Part shown: one piece after another, positions 23,978-36,100 of the stretch | Numbering within the stretch: the stretch's first letter is position 1 | Layout: each line of letters starts with the position of its first letter | Assembly: GCA_025506515.1 (NCBI GenBank) | Contig: CM046443.1 | Span: 19,917,228 to 19,981,227 of the forward strand | Length of the DNA: 64,000 nucleotides | Direction of reading: 5' to 3' | Source of the DNA: Flaveria trinervia | Lineage: Eukaryota > Streptophyta > Magnoliopsida > Asterales > Asteraceae | Made by a program: the position numbers and the translations under genes | The notes under the pieces: generated by a model | What the model saw: only the letters and a program-made list of their open reading frames with translations | What the model was told of the DNA's origin: nothing | Databases searched by the model: none

Positions 23978-26686
23978 CGGTGAGCACTTTGATGACTCAG
24001 AAAGAGACATCATTGAGCACGGGAAACCAGGGTGCCAAGAAACCACATCTGGTGGTGAGGCTGAACATACCAGGTATGTTACCTCATCTCCCCATGATTC
24101 TTCAAACGAAGATGAGGGAAGCATGAAACTCCTCATTCACGACTTTCTATCTAAAGTATCAAACCTTGAATCTTTGGTTAGGACTTTAGAAGCAAGGTCC
24201 GCCACTCAGTAACTTGAGATTGACATTCTCAAGGCCAAAATAGCTGAGAAACAAACAGAGAGGTCTATCAGGCAAGTACCTGTTCAGGTCTCATTGACTT
24301 CTTCCTCTAGCTCATCTAGCTCTCAAGATGATGCTACCAAAAAGGGGGAGAATGTTCAGAGACAAACATTCGAGGACCCATAACAGAGCCATACTTCAAC
24401 TTCAACTTCATCTACTCCTATCATTACTGTGTCTGAGCCACCTCAAGTCATTTTGTAGATTGACTCAAAGATGCTTAGTGATCTCTACAGACTCTTCACC
24501 AAGTTTCTATTGAGATCCTCCATAGATAAGCCAAGTCCTGATGCTGCAATGCTCTACTTTGGAGCTGAAGAGCTTTAGAACTGACTGCACCTTCTACCAC
24601 TGTGGAAGAATTTGGTCAACCTAAGGTCTACATGGAACCTACGATTCATTTCGAAAGGGAAATGAGGACTGATGGCCCAGCAACTGAAACAGTTGGGATG
24701 GAATCTGCACCTCCTCCAACTTCTGAAGCTGAAGTTAAAGCCTCGAAAGAACAAGCTGAATCTTCCGAAGCTGAAATGGAAGCTGCGGAAGGACTGTTTA
24801 AGATGTCCGAGGAACTAATCATCATAGATGAAATCCTTGAAATGGCATCTGAGGTGAACACGAGGACTTTTTGAATCCACCTCCATCCCAGACACCATCT
24901 CTGCCTCTCTCATAATCAGAATCCACTTTCCAAGAACCACCACAGTCAGGATCATCAAAAGATGATTGCGGAAGAGCTTCAGGAAGCGGAAAATATTGAG
25001 AAACTTTAGAAGAAAGGAAGACTTCCAACTGAGAAGTTGCTAGCTGCCAGCACAAAAGCAGCTGCAGCCAATCAGGAGGCTGTTAACAACAAGAAGAGAG
25101 AAGAGATCATTGACCAGCTTATCCAAATGGGAGCTGCCAATGAAGAGACACTCCTGATACCACTAGAGGAGTTGGTGAATCTGGAGAGGCAACCCGGCTG
25201 AAACTTGAAGAAGAAGCCAGGTTGGCCTTGGAGAAAGAAGAAGAAAAACAGAAGGAGGCTGAACTGCAGCTGAGGAGAGACAGGATAAACTTCCTACTCT
25301 CCAGAGGCTTTAATCTTCAAGAAATTTCTCCACATAATGATGATACGATCCTCTGGCTCTACAACAAAGAGCAGGGTCAAATGGAGAAAGAAAGGAAGAA
25401 GGCTACAAGAGAAAAGGCAAAGGAGAAAAGAAGAAGGAAGAAAAGGCTAGGGTCACTGCAACCAAGAAGCTCACTGAAAAGGCTTGGATGAAAGACTATC
25501 TTCGAGCCCATGGCTTCTCTGGCAGGCAGGTGGGTCCCATGTCTGAGAAGACACTTCAACGGATTGTCAGTGAAATCAAGGATGACATCCGATTGGGGAA
25601 GAGAAAAGAGATGTACAGAAGGGTAAGGGATGACCTTCACTGCAACCACTCCACCACAACCTAAACCCTCACCCTTCACCATTAAAACAGAGCCTTTCAC
25701 CCCTGAACCCACACCTTTACCCACAACTTCTCCCTCACCTCAACCACCCAAACTTCCAATCCTTCAACCCAAAACACTCGCCAGAACCTCTAAGCCTCAG
25801 CCTACCCAACTACCATCCAAACCATCCCCTCAGCCTTCTCAACATCTCTCTTTTGAGGAGTTCAAGGTAATCAAGACCAAGCTCATCAACTGCACAACTC
25901 TGAGCGAAGTCTCATGTGATGAAGATTCTGTCAACATTACATATGTTGACGGATCCTCTTGTTCCCTCACAAGAGATCAATTCTTGATTTGCCTATAGGA
26001 ACACTAGACCAGGCAGCTAGACTTCTAGGCCTCAACTCAGATTCATTAAATGATGAAGAAGAGAAAATTAGAAGGAAACTGATGACTCTGCTGGACACTA
26101 AGAAAGAGGACAAGATTCCCAGTCAGTCTCTTGTGCCTAGAAAGAAAATAGTCCAGTGGAGGTTCGATGAAACTTCTTACAACTTTGTTGTGGAAAGGGA
26201 AAATGGTGAAATCAATAGAATTAATGCAACCTCTCTGCTACACTCCAACAGGTTTGATATTGCTGAGTTAGCAGAAAAGCCATTCTCCACCCCTCCAACT
26301 CTAAAGTTGCTGCACTCATCAGAAATCATCTTGGCAGCCTTCACCTAGCCAAGCTAACTGCAAAGGCCAAGATTGAAGAAGAGTTGAGATTGAGAAGACA
26401 AGAAGACAAGGAAAGACCTCCCACCAAAGGCATTACCTTTCTACAGATGGTGGAGGGTCCAGAATTGGAACCTATAGTTAGATGGGAATATGATTACAGT
26501 TCCCATCAACTAACTCTTTTCAGAGGGCAACAACAGAGGGTACATGTTATCCAAGGTGACAGACTGGATTTCCTGTCCACCAAGGATCTGTACAAACTTC
26601 TCAGCACCACAGCAGGGAAGAATAAGGAGACAGACAAATATTTACTCTCCTTGGTGCTGAAATTTTTGAGAAGTAGAAACAAGTGA
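23978..26686 (+). pseudogene. Downstream (aORF-like) gene of element D: acidic, coiled coil, Pro-rich and triple W-module
   Basis: Fused or adjacent to Gag. Order: acidic EHFDDSERD region and a coiled coil (23978-24230); Ser run and ATKKGE encoded by an internal polypurine tract (24339); Glu/Ala-rich region (24602-24874); charged coiled coil (25222-25491); Pro/Thr-rich linker (25630-25850); three tandem modules. Modules: TYVDGSSCSLTRDQ (25940), WRFDETSYNFVVERENG (26157) and WEYDYSSHQLTLFRGQ (26480). The second matches WAYFKDFNVYAIKREKG of the A/B/E aORF and the third matches the WWYYDW...DDVYTLY segment. One-base shifts, e.g. near 25983, and stops break it. Ends MRSRNK-like at 26686, 30 bp before the 3' LTR. 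Confidence 0.65.
24339..24351 (+). promoter_or_regulatory. Internal polypurine tract, element D
   Basis: AAAAAGGGGGAGA within the ATKKGE codons; the identical 13-mer occurs in F (63504-63516) and G (46459-46471), all in element sense. Could be an auxiliary plus-strand primer or just a conserved peptide. Confidence 0.45.
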
Positions 26687-26703
26687 AGTTTTGGTAGCAT
26701 CAG

Positions 26704-26716
26704 CCTAGGGGGAGTT
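26704..26716 (+). promoter_or_regulatory. 3' polypurine tract, element D
   Basis: CCTAGGGGGAGTT immediately before the 3' LTR; plus-strand primer. Confidence 0.9.
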
Positions 26717-27586
26717 TGTTGGATCAAGAAGAAGGCTAATGCAACCAAAACTAAGTCACTTAGATAATTTTGGTGCTGCATGCAAAGGCTTCCGAAGCTT
26801 AGCATGGAACTCCGAAGGTTGTAGAGTTCTTCCGAAGACAAAGTAAAAGATCAACTTCCGAAGCCAGAACTCTACTTCCGAATTCAAGTGAATACTTCCG
26901 AAGTTCAAGCCTTAGAAGAATAAACTGAAGACCACTTCCGAAGTATGATGAAAAGAAGAAGTCTCCAAGCCTTGGAAGAAGCAGCCTCTTCCGAAGTATA
27001 AGTGGCTTCGGAAGTACTTACTCTTCCGAAGCCATTTAACCTTCGGAAGACACTGCTATGAACCAGTGGACATAAGTATGGTCTCTGACACTCCACTGCA
27101 GACCTCTGATACTATATGGCTTCTTCCTAAAGAGCCATGCAGTTGACCATACTTTATTCCACTATTCACCTTTTCATGAGAGTACATGTTACCAACTTTA
27201 GTTGGTGACAAAAGGTAAGTCAGGGACATGTCCTGACTACCAAATCTCAGATAAGGCTTTATCCAAGATACCTTAAACTTTAGTCTTGTCGTATAGACTT
27301 TAGCTATAGGATCTCAGCTGGTATCAAAGTATATCCGGCTGTAGGTAGTATTATATATAGGTTCTCTTTGTAACTCATTGAAACACAACAACAACAACTG
27401 CTTGTAAGAGTCTTGTATTTTCAGTTGAGAAGCAATATATAAAAGTACCTTGAAAATTACTTCCTGTGTGCTTTATTACTTTTTATATTATGATCAACTC
27501 TTACTGATTCTATCTTAACCCAAGTGTTGTTCAAGGTGAGTTTGAGAGAAAAACATAAGTGTTTAGTGACAAACATCGATCCTGCA
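26717..27586 (+). repeat. 3' LTR of element D (870 bp)
   Basis: Homologous over its whole length to 21931-22789; includes the second CTTCCGAAG cluster at 26787-27057. Ends CATCGATCCTGCA, followed by GACTT. Confidence 0.95.
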
Positions 27587-27591
27587 GACTT
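27587..27591 (+). repeat. Target-site duplication GACTT (right) of element D
   Basis: Matches 21926-21930. Confidence 0.95.
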
Positions 27592-30500
27592 GTATGTCTT
27601 GGATGTATCAAAGGCCTCCACAACCGATCATCAAGTTCAATGCTTCTTGTCAAAGGCAATAGAGAGGGACTCAATCTCCTAGCATAGGAGAATGGGACAC
27701 ATAAATCCATGGAAGATGAATCATCTGATCCAGAATGATTTAGTGAATGGAGTAAATGTTAAGAATTTTCAACATCCGGATTTCTGTGTAGCTTGTAAAA
27801 AGGTAAACATACCAAGAAGTCTCACAAGGCAAAGAAAGTAAATTCCATTGATCTGCCTCTCGAACTTCTACACATGGATCTATTTGGTCCTGTCAGCACC
27901 AAAAGCATCGCTGGTCATTTGTACTGTTATGTTGTCACTGATGATTACTCACGATTCTCTTGGGTAATGTTTCTGAAATCAAAATCAAAGTCGTTTGAAT
28001 TGTTCAAACAACTGGTGACTACATTGGAATCCCTCTACAAGCTGAAAGTGAGATAGATTCCCTCAGACAACGACACGGAGTTCAAGAACTAGTGGATGGA
28101 GGCGTTCTGCAAAAAGAGAAAGGAATTGTACACCAGTTCACATCTGCCTACACTCCACAAATGAACGGAGTTGCTGAACGGAAGAACATGAGCTTGATAG
28201 AGACAATAAGAACGATGCTAGCCGACTCGAAACTGCCCATTCAATTTTGGAACTAGGCAGTTTCCTATGCATGTTACACCCTAAATCGAGTCTTGGTGGT
28301 CAAACGTCATGGTAAAACGTGTTATGAGTTGCTCCAGCGACGTAAACCTAATCTGGAGTACCTTCAACCATTTGGCGCACCATGTACGCTACTGAAGAAA
28401 ACTCAGTCAGGGAAGTTCAGTGAGAAGGCTGAGAAGGGATTTTTCTAGGATAGAATATACCGAACAAGAGAGTTTATAACAACTCAACGGGTCAAGTAGA
28501 AGTGTGGTGCAACGTTAACGTTCAGAGATACACCACCCCTACTGGAAAGGGAACCTGATTCTTTTTCGACTATGATGGATTCTTTAAGTCCTTCAACATC
28601 CCTCTCTTCCTTCCTGAGGATAAGTTATCGACCAAAATGATGTACGATGTCTTAAACACACAGTCACTAGACTTGACAACAGCAGGTTCACAAGGTGAAT
28701 CTTCTAGTCATTTAGGGGGAGCACTTGATGTAAGCGACTCCTCCTCTGACGATGAAGAGGTGGAGACTGAACAGGTGGATCAGGAGGAACAAGTTCCTGC
28801 TACTGAATGTACACAAGTATTAGATGTTGATGCCTTTGACACTTCGGAACCTCGCACTCCAACGACTACAGATACTAAACCAGGAATTCCAAATCTGGAT
28901 CAGGAAGTAGTTGTTCCCAACACTCCCGGATCACGACTAAATGTATATCATCCCCTAGACAAAGTCATAGGGGATGTAAAATGGGGTGTACATACACGAA
29001 ATCAACTATACTCAGCTGATTATGCCTCAGTCCTGGAAAAAGGCTATCTTCATGACAGTGCTTATTGATGTCTTGTGTCTCAATTTGAGCCAAAATATGT
29101 AAGTGAAGCCTTAAACAATGAGGCATGGGTTAGTGCCATGCAAGAAGAACTCCTTCAGTTCAAGAAGCTAGGAGTATGGACACTGGTGGATAGACCAAAA
29201 TGTGCTAAAGTAATAGGCACTAAATGGGTCTTGAAGTGCAAGAAAGATGACCAAGGGGTTATAATCAGAAACAAGGCTCGACTTGTTGTTCAAGGTTTTA
29301 GACAAGTCGAAGGAATCGTTACAATGAAGTGTTTGCACCTGTGGTTATTTTGGAAGCAATCCATAACTTCCTAGCCTATGCATCTCACATGAAGATCAAA
29401 GTTTATCAACTAGATGTCAAGAGTGCATTCCTTCATAGTGAAATCCGTGAGACAGTGTATAACAGTCAACCCGAAGGATTTGAGGATCCTTATCATCGAG
29501 ACAGAGTTTACAAGCTTGATAAGGCTCTCTATGGGCTACATCAAGCCCCGAGAGCATGGTATGAGAAACTCTCAACTCATCTAGTGAAACATGGTTTTCA
29601 CAGAGGAGTTATTGGCTGTACACTATTTATCAAAGAAAAGGATGGCTACTTACTACTGGTACAGATTTATGTTGATGACATAATCTTCGGTTCCAAAAAC
29701 AAAGAGTTATGTAGAGAATTTGAATCTGTCATGAAAGCAAATTTGAGATGAGAGCAATAGGGGAGATGAAGTTCTTCCTAGGATTACAGGTGGATCAAAC
29801 ACCAAAGGAATCTTCCTGCATCATACTAATATGTAGGGGACATCCGCAGTCGGTTTGACATGGAGAATGCTTCAGTTGCTGGAACTCCACTTGCCACGAA
29901 CCACGATGTGGCACCCGACGAAAATGGTGATCTGGTTGATGCTACAATGTATAGAGGAATGATTAGATCCCTTATGTATCTCATAGCGTCTTGACTTGAT
30001 ATCATGTATGCGACGTGTCTCTGCTCCATATATCAGGCAAAACCGAAAGTCAACCATCTCATAGGTGTTAAACGGATTTTTCGTTATCTGAAGGGTACTC
30101 CAACAGTCGGGTTGTGGTATCCTCATGATGATGATTTTGAGCTTACAGTGTATAGTGACTCAGATTATGACGGTTGCAAAATGAATTACAAGTCAACATC
30201 AGCAGGATGTCAGTTCTTTGGTAGACGGTTAGTCACCTGGCAGTGTAAGAAGCAGACCTCCGTTGCTCTGTCAACATGTGAAGCTGAATACGTTGCTGCT
30301 GCAAGTTGTCGTTCACAAATTATCTGGATTCAAGAGCAAATGCGAGACTATGGTTTGCAATTTTCTAACACTCCTATCTATGTTGATAATTTTGCTGTTA
30401 TAGCCGTAACAAAAAATCCAGTCCAACATCCTAAAACTAAACACATCGGTATTAAGTATCACTTTATACATGACTATTTTGAAAAGCAATTAATCATTGT

Positions 30501-30636
30501 GGTTAAAATAAATACAAATTTTCAACGCGCCAACTTGTAGACAAAAGCATTTGATAAACTGAGGTTTTTATATCTATTAGAGGTTAATGGCGTGAAAAAG
30601 AAAAATGATGTGATTTCAGAGGAAGAAAATTCCTAG

Positions 30637-32180
30637 TCCGACATTTGTATTTTTAATTTAATTTAATTTTATTTTCCTGTTTATAAAAATCCAAAAACAC
30701 AAAAATATTTTCTGTTTTAGAATTTTAAGGGGAGTATAGGTTAGATTAGTATTAAATTAGTTGCTTTATTTAATTACTTAAAAAAACGAGGGAGAAGGAC
30801 AGCTTAGCTAAAAGGAAAGTAATCAAATCTGTGATACTGATTCAACGTTTATGGAAAATGATAGTACACAGGGAACAGATTGTTTAATTGATTAAGATGC
30901 AAAATTCAAAGTATAAGTCTGAAAAGTCTAAGCAAAATAAAAGAAAATATGATAGTAAAACTAGTGTGCTACCAAGGTAACATAGAGAAAATAGACCTAG
31001 AGGCTGCTAGTTCCTTATATGATATGTCGGAAGATTCAACACAATAGATGTGTAGACCTCATTGGTGGTTTAAAATTCAAACTAAGTTGTTCAACTTGCT
31101 ATGGGTTCCCATCTTATCCCTGGTTAACACAATCAATGTAGTTCCAATAAGGGGTGAAAATCAAAATAAACGCCACAAATGTGTGAAGACGACCATAAAA
31201 ATTGAGCAAAGCACATGGAAAAATGCAAAATGCAATCAAGCTAATAACTTATGTTGTTGGTGCGATATGTGCCAAAAGAAAATAAATGCTCTAACAAGAA
31301 GATAGGTTGTGTGCCTCTCTGCTTTGCGGTGACACTGACCTGAGGATAAGCATAACCTAAGTATTCTATAATTCATTGTTCTTTGCGCCTCTCTACTGTG
31401 CGATGGCATTGACCTGTGGCTTGGCATCTCTTTGAAAGCTCTTAAAATAGTCTCTTCTTGAAATATACCCGTAGACCGCTCAAAAATCTTCTCAGGAACG
31501 TTGATTACCATATAAGCGTGGGATCCACAAATACTTGTTGAAATAATTAAAGCTTAACTCATCACCAATGTGTGTCAAAAATCTGTGTATGGATTTAAGA
31601 GGACAAGTATACTGGCAATCATCGTGAGTTGCGGTTCTTGAAAGTCAAAATCATTGTGCGCATCTTGTAGCTCTAGTATGATTTCATAAAATTGCTATTG
31701 ACTCTCGGTCAAAACAAGAATCTAGCATCAAAATAATTTATTAAAATGTCCCAAATGATTCTGATATACCTGTATGATTCCATACTGAATCGTACCAGAA
31801 ATGATAAAATAGAATTGAAGTTGTGCTGTCCAGGAAGTAAAATCGGTTAGAAGTACTCTAATAGGTTTAAATCCATTTCCATTAAAAATTACAAAAATAT
31901 GTGTTGGTTTTGGTTTTAAATTTCTAGTTGTTTTTATTTATCTATTTTTAGTCATTTGGTAGGCAAAAGTCGGACTATCCATCTTAATTCAATCTATGAA
32001 TCACTCACTAAAAAGGGGTCACGTCAGAGGTGACCAATCGGGTTTTAAGTTAAAAGGATCACGTTTGAGGTGATCAACAATTTTTAAAATTAAAAAGGTC
32101 ATGTCTGAGATGATCAACGGTCATAACGTCTTATCTATAATTAACAATTTAAGTGTTTGAAAGTGCATGAGGTCAAACTC
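30637..32180 (+). other. Non-coding spacer after pol, element B
   Basis: Homologous to the A spacer. Contains the internal PPT (30723-30736), the diverged pair of 34-bp repeats (31313-31346, 31387-31420) and AT-rich sequence. No supported gene; a minus-strand frame at 31236-31511 is disrupted relative to A by indels. Confidence 0.75.
30723..30736 (+). promoter_or_regulatory. Internal polypurine tract after pol, element B
   Basis: TTTTAAGGGGAGTA, about 90 bp after the pol stop, matching the A tract at 5896-5909. Confidence 0.5.
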
Positions 32181-32184
32181 ATAA

Positions 32185-32430
32185 GTATGGACTAGTCGCA
32201 CGTTTGAACCATACCTATGGACTAGACGTATGATTGGACCATAAGCATGGATCAATTCATGCTATTGGATCACCAGAATGAACCAATCGCACGAATGGAA
32301 GAGGCCGACTGATTCAGTCGCACGACTGAACCCCAGTCGCACGAACGGATGTGACCGACTAAGTCAGTCGCACGACTGAGCCCCAGTCACACGAATGAAG
32401 TGTGCGAATAGGTCCAGTCGCATGACTAAA
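32185..32430 (+). repeat. Palindrome cluster upstream of the aORF promoter in B
   Basis: CAGTCGCACGACTG at 32315-32328 and again near 32367; CAATCGCACGAATG and further half sites. Ends 12 bp before the TATA box at 32442. Confidence 0.87.
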
Positions 32431-32441
32431 GATAAAACTAG

Positions 32442-32450
32442 TATATATAG
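32442..32450 (+). promoter_or_regulatory. Putative internal promoter (TATA) of aORF, element B
   Basis: TATATATAG directly downstream of the palindrome cluster, about 145 bp before the leader-intron donor. The cluster-then-TATA layout copies that of the LTR. The segment that follows (CTCATCACC ... AAATCGCAC) is conserved in A. Confidence 0.6.
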
Positions 32451-32588
32451 GGTGAAGTCCGTCGCATATTCTCATCACCCCTTCAATCGCTCCCAAATCG
32501 CACGAAAGCAAAGTTACTCTACCAAAATTTGATTTCGTTGATTTCGCACTGTGATTGTGATATTAACGTGTTCTCTCTTCATCTACAG

Positions 32589-33115
32589 GTATTTAGTGAC
32601 TGAATTCGCACAAAATGGTCGGTTTAATCAAGCCCTAATGACCAAAATTGGTCAAAACAAGAACCGAGACTAAGATGTCAAAATGAACCACCAAACTGGA
32701 CTAAATCGTTAATTTAAAGAAGTTTTGGTGTTATTTTGTGTGTTTGCGAGTCTAATGAGCCTAACCACAATGTTTAACAATAAGTATAGACCAAGAATGG
32801 ATCTAACAGTGTCGAACAGAGACTCATACGAATGGACATGCTGATGAACTTCAATCGCACGATTGAGCTGGGCGTTTGACTCAATTGCACGAATGAACCA
32901 TGCGTATGAGTTCAGTTGCATGACTGGGTCAACCGCATGGCACAGTATACGATTAAACCCAGTCGTAGGCTCAATCGTACGACTGAGCTCAATCGCACGA
33001 CTAAGACTCAGTCGTATTGTCCATTCGCACGATTGAACAAACTGATTCAAGTTCATTAAAATTCAAATGCCATGTTATTACAGAATTTCTAACATTTATG
33101 TATCCTATGTTACAG
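32589..33115 (+). other. 5'-UTR intron of aORF, element B
   Basis: Donor ATCTACAG|GTATTTAG; acceptor TATGTTACAG|AAAC, five bases before the ATG at 33120; branch-like TTCTAAC about 23 nt before the acceptor. Donor and acceptor positions match A (4072-3436). Confidence 0.65.
32830..33040 (+). repeat. Palindrome cluster inside the leader intron of B
   Basis: CAATCGCACGATTG (near 32852), CAATCGTACGACTG, CAATCGCACGACT and CATTCGCACGATTG. Sits in the intron, as in A. Confidence 0.83.
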
Positions 33116-33119
33116 AAAC

Positions 33120-36100
33120 ATGATGAGTAGATGGACTATGAGCACGAAGCACAATCTCTGTGCTCATCTAAATGTCACAACCCGGAATGCTTCTGAGTTC
33201 GCGGGGATTATTATATTTTTACGGAGATCAAGGATCTTCAAGGCTATTTCTACTCCGTTCACACCATACAGATCGATTCAGCTGGCTTTCTGGGAAAGCG
33301 CTGTAGTAGACAGGTCTGCTGAGCCTCATCGCATTCGGCGTTCTATTTTTGGTCAGGAGATTGAGATCATCAAGGATGATCTGAGGAGGGTTTTAGAGTT
33401 GGGTGATGATGGTGACTGCCAAACCAAACTGCATCCACTAACGATTCGAGGATGTTTTCTTCGGACTAAGTACGCTGGGGACATAAATGCAGGTGTGCTC
33501 AACAAGAGCAACCTGTGCCCCCAGTTCAAGTACTTAGCCCATGAGCTGCTCAAGTGCATAGCCTTGAGGAAGGGAGGCTTTGATGAGATGTCTGATCAGA
33601 TCCAGAACACTTATGTGGCTCTGGTATTGAATCATCCATTTAGCTTCTTTCGGATGATATTCACGTACATGGTGGATAATATAGAGGCCAAGGCAAGGAA
33701 GGCTTCTGCATGTACCCTCCTTTCCTGCAGATGATTATTGACCAGAAGCTTCCTTTGTTGCCGAAGGAGAGAGATGATGCTGTTACACTTGAGGTATGGA
33801 TGACACCACCCTTGGGATGATGAGGTGTACCAGGGGAAGTAGGTGAAGCCCCCGGTAAGGAGATTGTTTGGGCATCTAGCCCGGGAGGACTACGTGGCGC
33901 CCGCTCATAAGAAGTGGCATCACGATGATAGTGACTCCAATACTGGGCCTACTGTTCTACCCACTGATGATTCAGATGACGATGACGACGACCATGGTGA
34001 TGGTTAAGGCGGTGAGGCTCTGGGTGGATCCGAGCAGGCTCCAATCCACCCCGACTTTCAGATAGATGAGAAGGAAGAGTCGGATGGTGAGCCACTGGTG
34101 AGGACAGTGGGCAGCAAATTTGTTACCACTGAGAGAGGGCTTGCGGCGTTTGGTGGAAGCCAGGGTGAGTCCAAGGATGTTGCTATGCTACTACTGATCC
34201 ATCATACATCCCTGACCATCCCATCAGCCCAGGGGGAGCATCCTCTTCTAAGGGCTCGAGGAAGAAGAGGATGGCTCAACCCCATGGCATGAAGAGCAAG
34301 AGGAGAAGGATTACACTGATCACCACCACATCCACCACTTCTACCACAGCTACCACCACCACCACCACACCCTCTACCACCACTTCCACACCCCCTACCA
34401 CCACTATCACACCCCCTACCACCACTACCATAGCCACCCCTTGACCATCCACTCCAATTCCACCATCCATATTCACCACATCCACCACCACCACCACCCA
34501 ACGGGCCGGTACATCTACTCACATCCCATTGAATCATGGATCCACTCTACCCTCCATCGGGGTAGAGGAACAGCTAGCCAACCTAAACCAGATGGTGCTA
34601 AAGCTGCTAGCTGCCGATGAGCAAAGAGCTACACAGCTAAACCAACTTATGGAGCTCAATGCTGCTCAAGATCAGTGAATTACACAGCTTTAGGTGCAGA
34701 ATGCTCATTCGGTTAAGAGGATTGAGGATTTGGAGGCAAAGAACAAGAAGATCATGCTCAGGCAGAAAGGATCCAAAGATGAGCCTCTAAAGATCAGGGA
34801 AGGTGATGATGATGATGATGAAGATGATGATGAGGATGATGATTCTGGTGAAGAAGATGTGGATGATGAAGAAGGACTGAGTGGAAAGAAGAGAGAAGAT
34901 GATGATGAGGAAGAAGGTGATGCTGCTGTATCAGCCTCTACTCAGGGTCAAGAGAGACATTCCAAGAGAGCTCAAGAGCAAGGAGCCTCGTCTTCAGCTC
35001 CTCCAATTGAAGAATTGACCGATCAAGATAAAAGTAAAGATTAGATGTTTTGTATTTAGAAAATTTTGTACTTGATTCAAATATTACATTGTTGTAATTT
35101 ATGATTATCTATGTTTATCTATGCTTAAATGTCTTGATTAACTACTAATGATTGATGTATTAAATGTTTAAATCAAGCCGATAAAACGTCCTAGCAAGAT
35201 GAATATGATATTGCTCCCCCTCAGCAAATCAAGTCTCAATTCCCAATGATTCTTGATTTTCAAGGGATTGTAAGAAGGTCAGTGAGCTACACTCCTGAAG
35301 AAGGAGAAATCATACACGCCCTGACTAATGAGCAACTTGCAGAGATGTTCAGACTGAATCCTGACAAGCTCGTCAAAGACGCTCCAAAGGTTGATGTTAT
35401 GAGTGATGACAAGCTAAGTGATGTTGATGAAATAGAGATAGAGGATGTCACGTCTGAGCACTCTCCAGAGTACACTGACCGAGAGGGAAATGTGATCCCC
35501 GACTTGGGTGACACTCTCGGTAGTGCTACATGTGAAAAACTAGATGAGATGGAGAAAGAAACTGATAAGGCTGAAATACAAGCCCAAGCCTCAGATGCAG
35601 ATGTTGAGATCAAGAAGGCTGAATGGGCAGCTTGTTTTGTTGAAATACGAGCCCAACACACAGCTCAAAAGCAAAATGCCTACACCAAACTCTACAAGGT
35701 CAAGAAACATCTGAAGGTGTCTGGCAAGATTATTGCATGGGCGTATTTTGAGGATTTCAATGTTTATGATGTAAGAAGGGATTAGGAATAGAGTACTTCA
35801 GATATCCACATGATCTGAAGACTCTCCCAGGTTTTGAGCTCAACCAACTGGCACGCTTAAATCTGCTATATGCTGATCCTAGATAGATGTCAGGTTGGTT
35901 TGAGGCTGCCCTAAAGAAGGAATACCAAACTAGATAGGTAAACTTCAGACTTTAACAACCGAAGAGGTACATTCATAGGTTTGAAGTTGATCCCATATCT
36001 GGAAATCCTAAAGTTATGCTAAAGTGGAGTCCCCTACGCATAATGTCCAAGATTCCCTTACGGGAAATGCCTTAGGACTTCACTCCACACTTCAAATGGT

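Larger units (their letters stand above)
21931..27586 (+). mobile_element. Element D: 5.7-kb pol-less LTR retrotransposon with gag and a downstream aORF-like gene
   Basis: LTRs 21931-22789 and 26717-27586, primer-binding site at 22792, polypurine tract just before the 3' LTR and GACTT duplication. The interior (3.9 kb) encodes a UBN2-type Gag followed directly by a coiled-coil, Pro-rich, triple-module protein. No protease, integrase, RT or RNase H motif is visible anywhere, so it must be moved by another element's Pol. LTRs differ by at least a dozen small changes by eye, so it is not brand new. Confidence 0.93.
21560..30636 (+). pseudogene. pol: Pol of element B, split by element D
   Basis: The protease motif near 21605 reads WIVYSGASRHMTG: the catalytic Asp is Tyr. 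The frame is interrupted at 21930 by D, within the pre-integrase segment SASRYND, and resumes at 27592 with LYVLDV. Integrase: HMDLFGPVSTKSIAGHLY (27871 onward), SDNDTEFKN (28066) and GVAERKNMSLIE (28160), so the D, D, E residues are visible although frames are broken. RT: DVKSAFLHSEI (29416) and YVDDIIFGS (29668). RNase H: SDSDYDGC (30155) to ...KKKNDVISEEENS, stop at 30634. Several internal stops (28054, 28254, 29067, 29749, 30538). Confidence 0.92.

Noticed and set aside
34202..34537. Gly- and Val-rich minus-strand frames
   Set aside because: They are the complement of the ACC-repeat region coding the Thr/Pro-rich part of the B aORF. The same holds for the Val-rich plus-strand frame at 2104-2286 in A.
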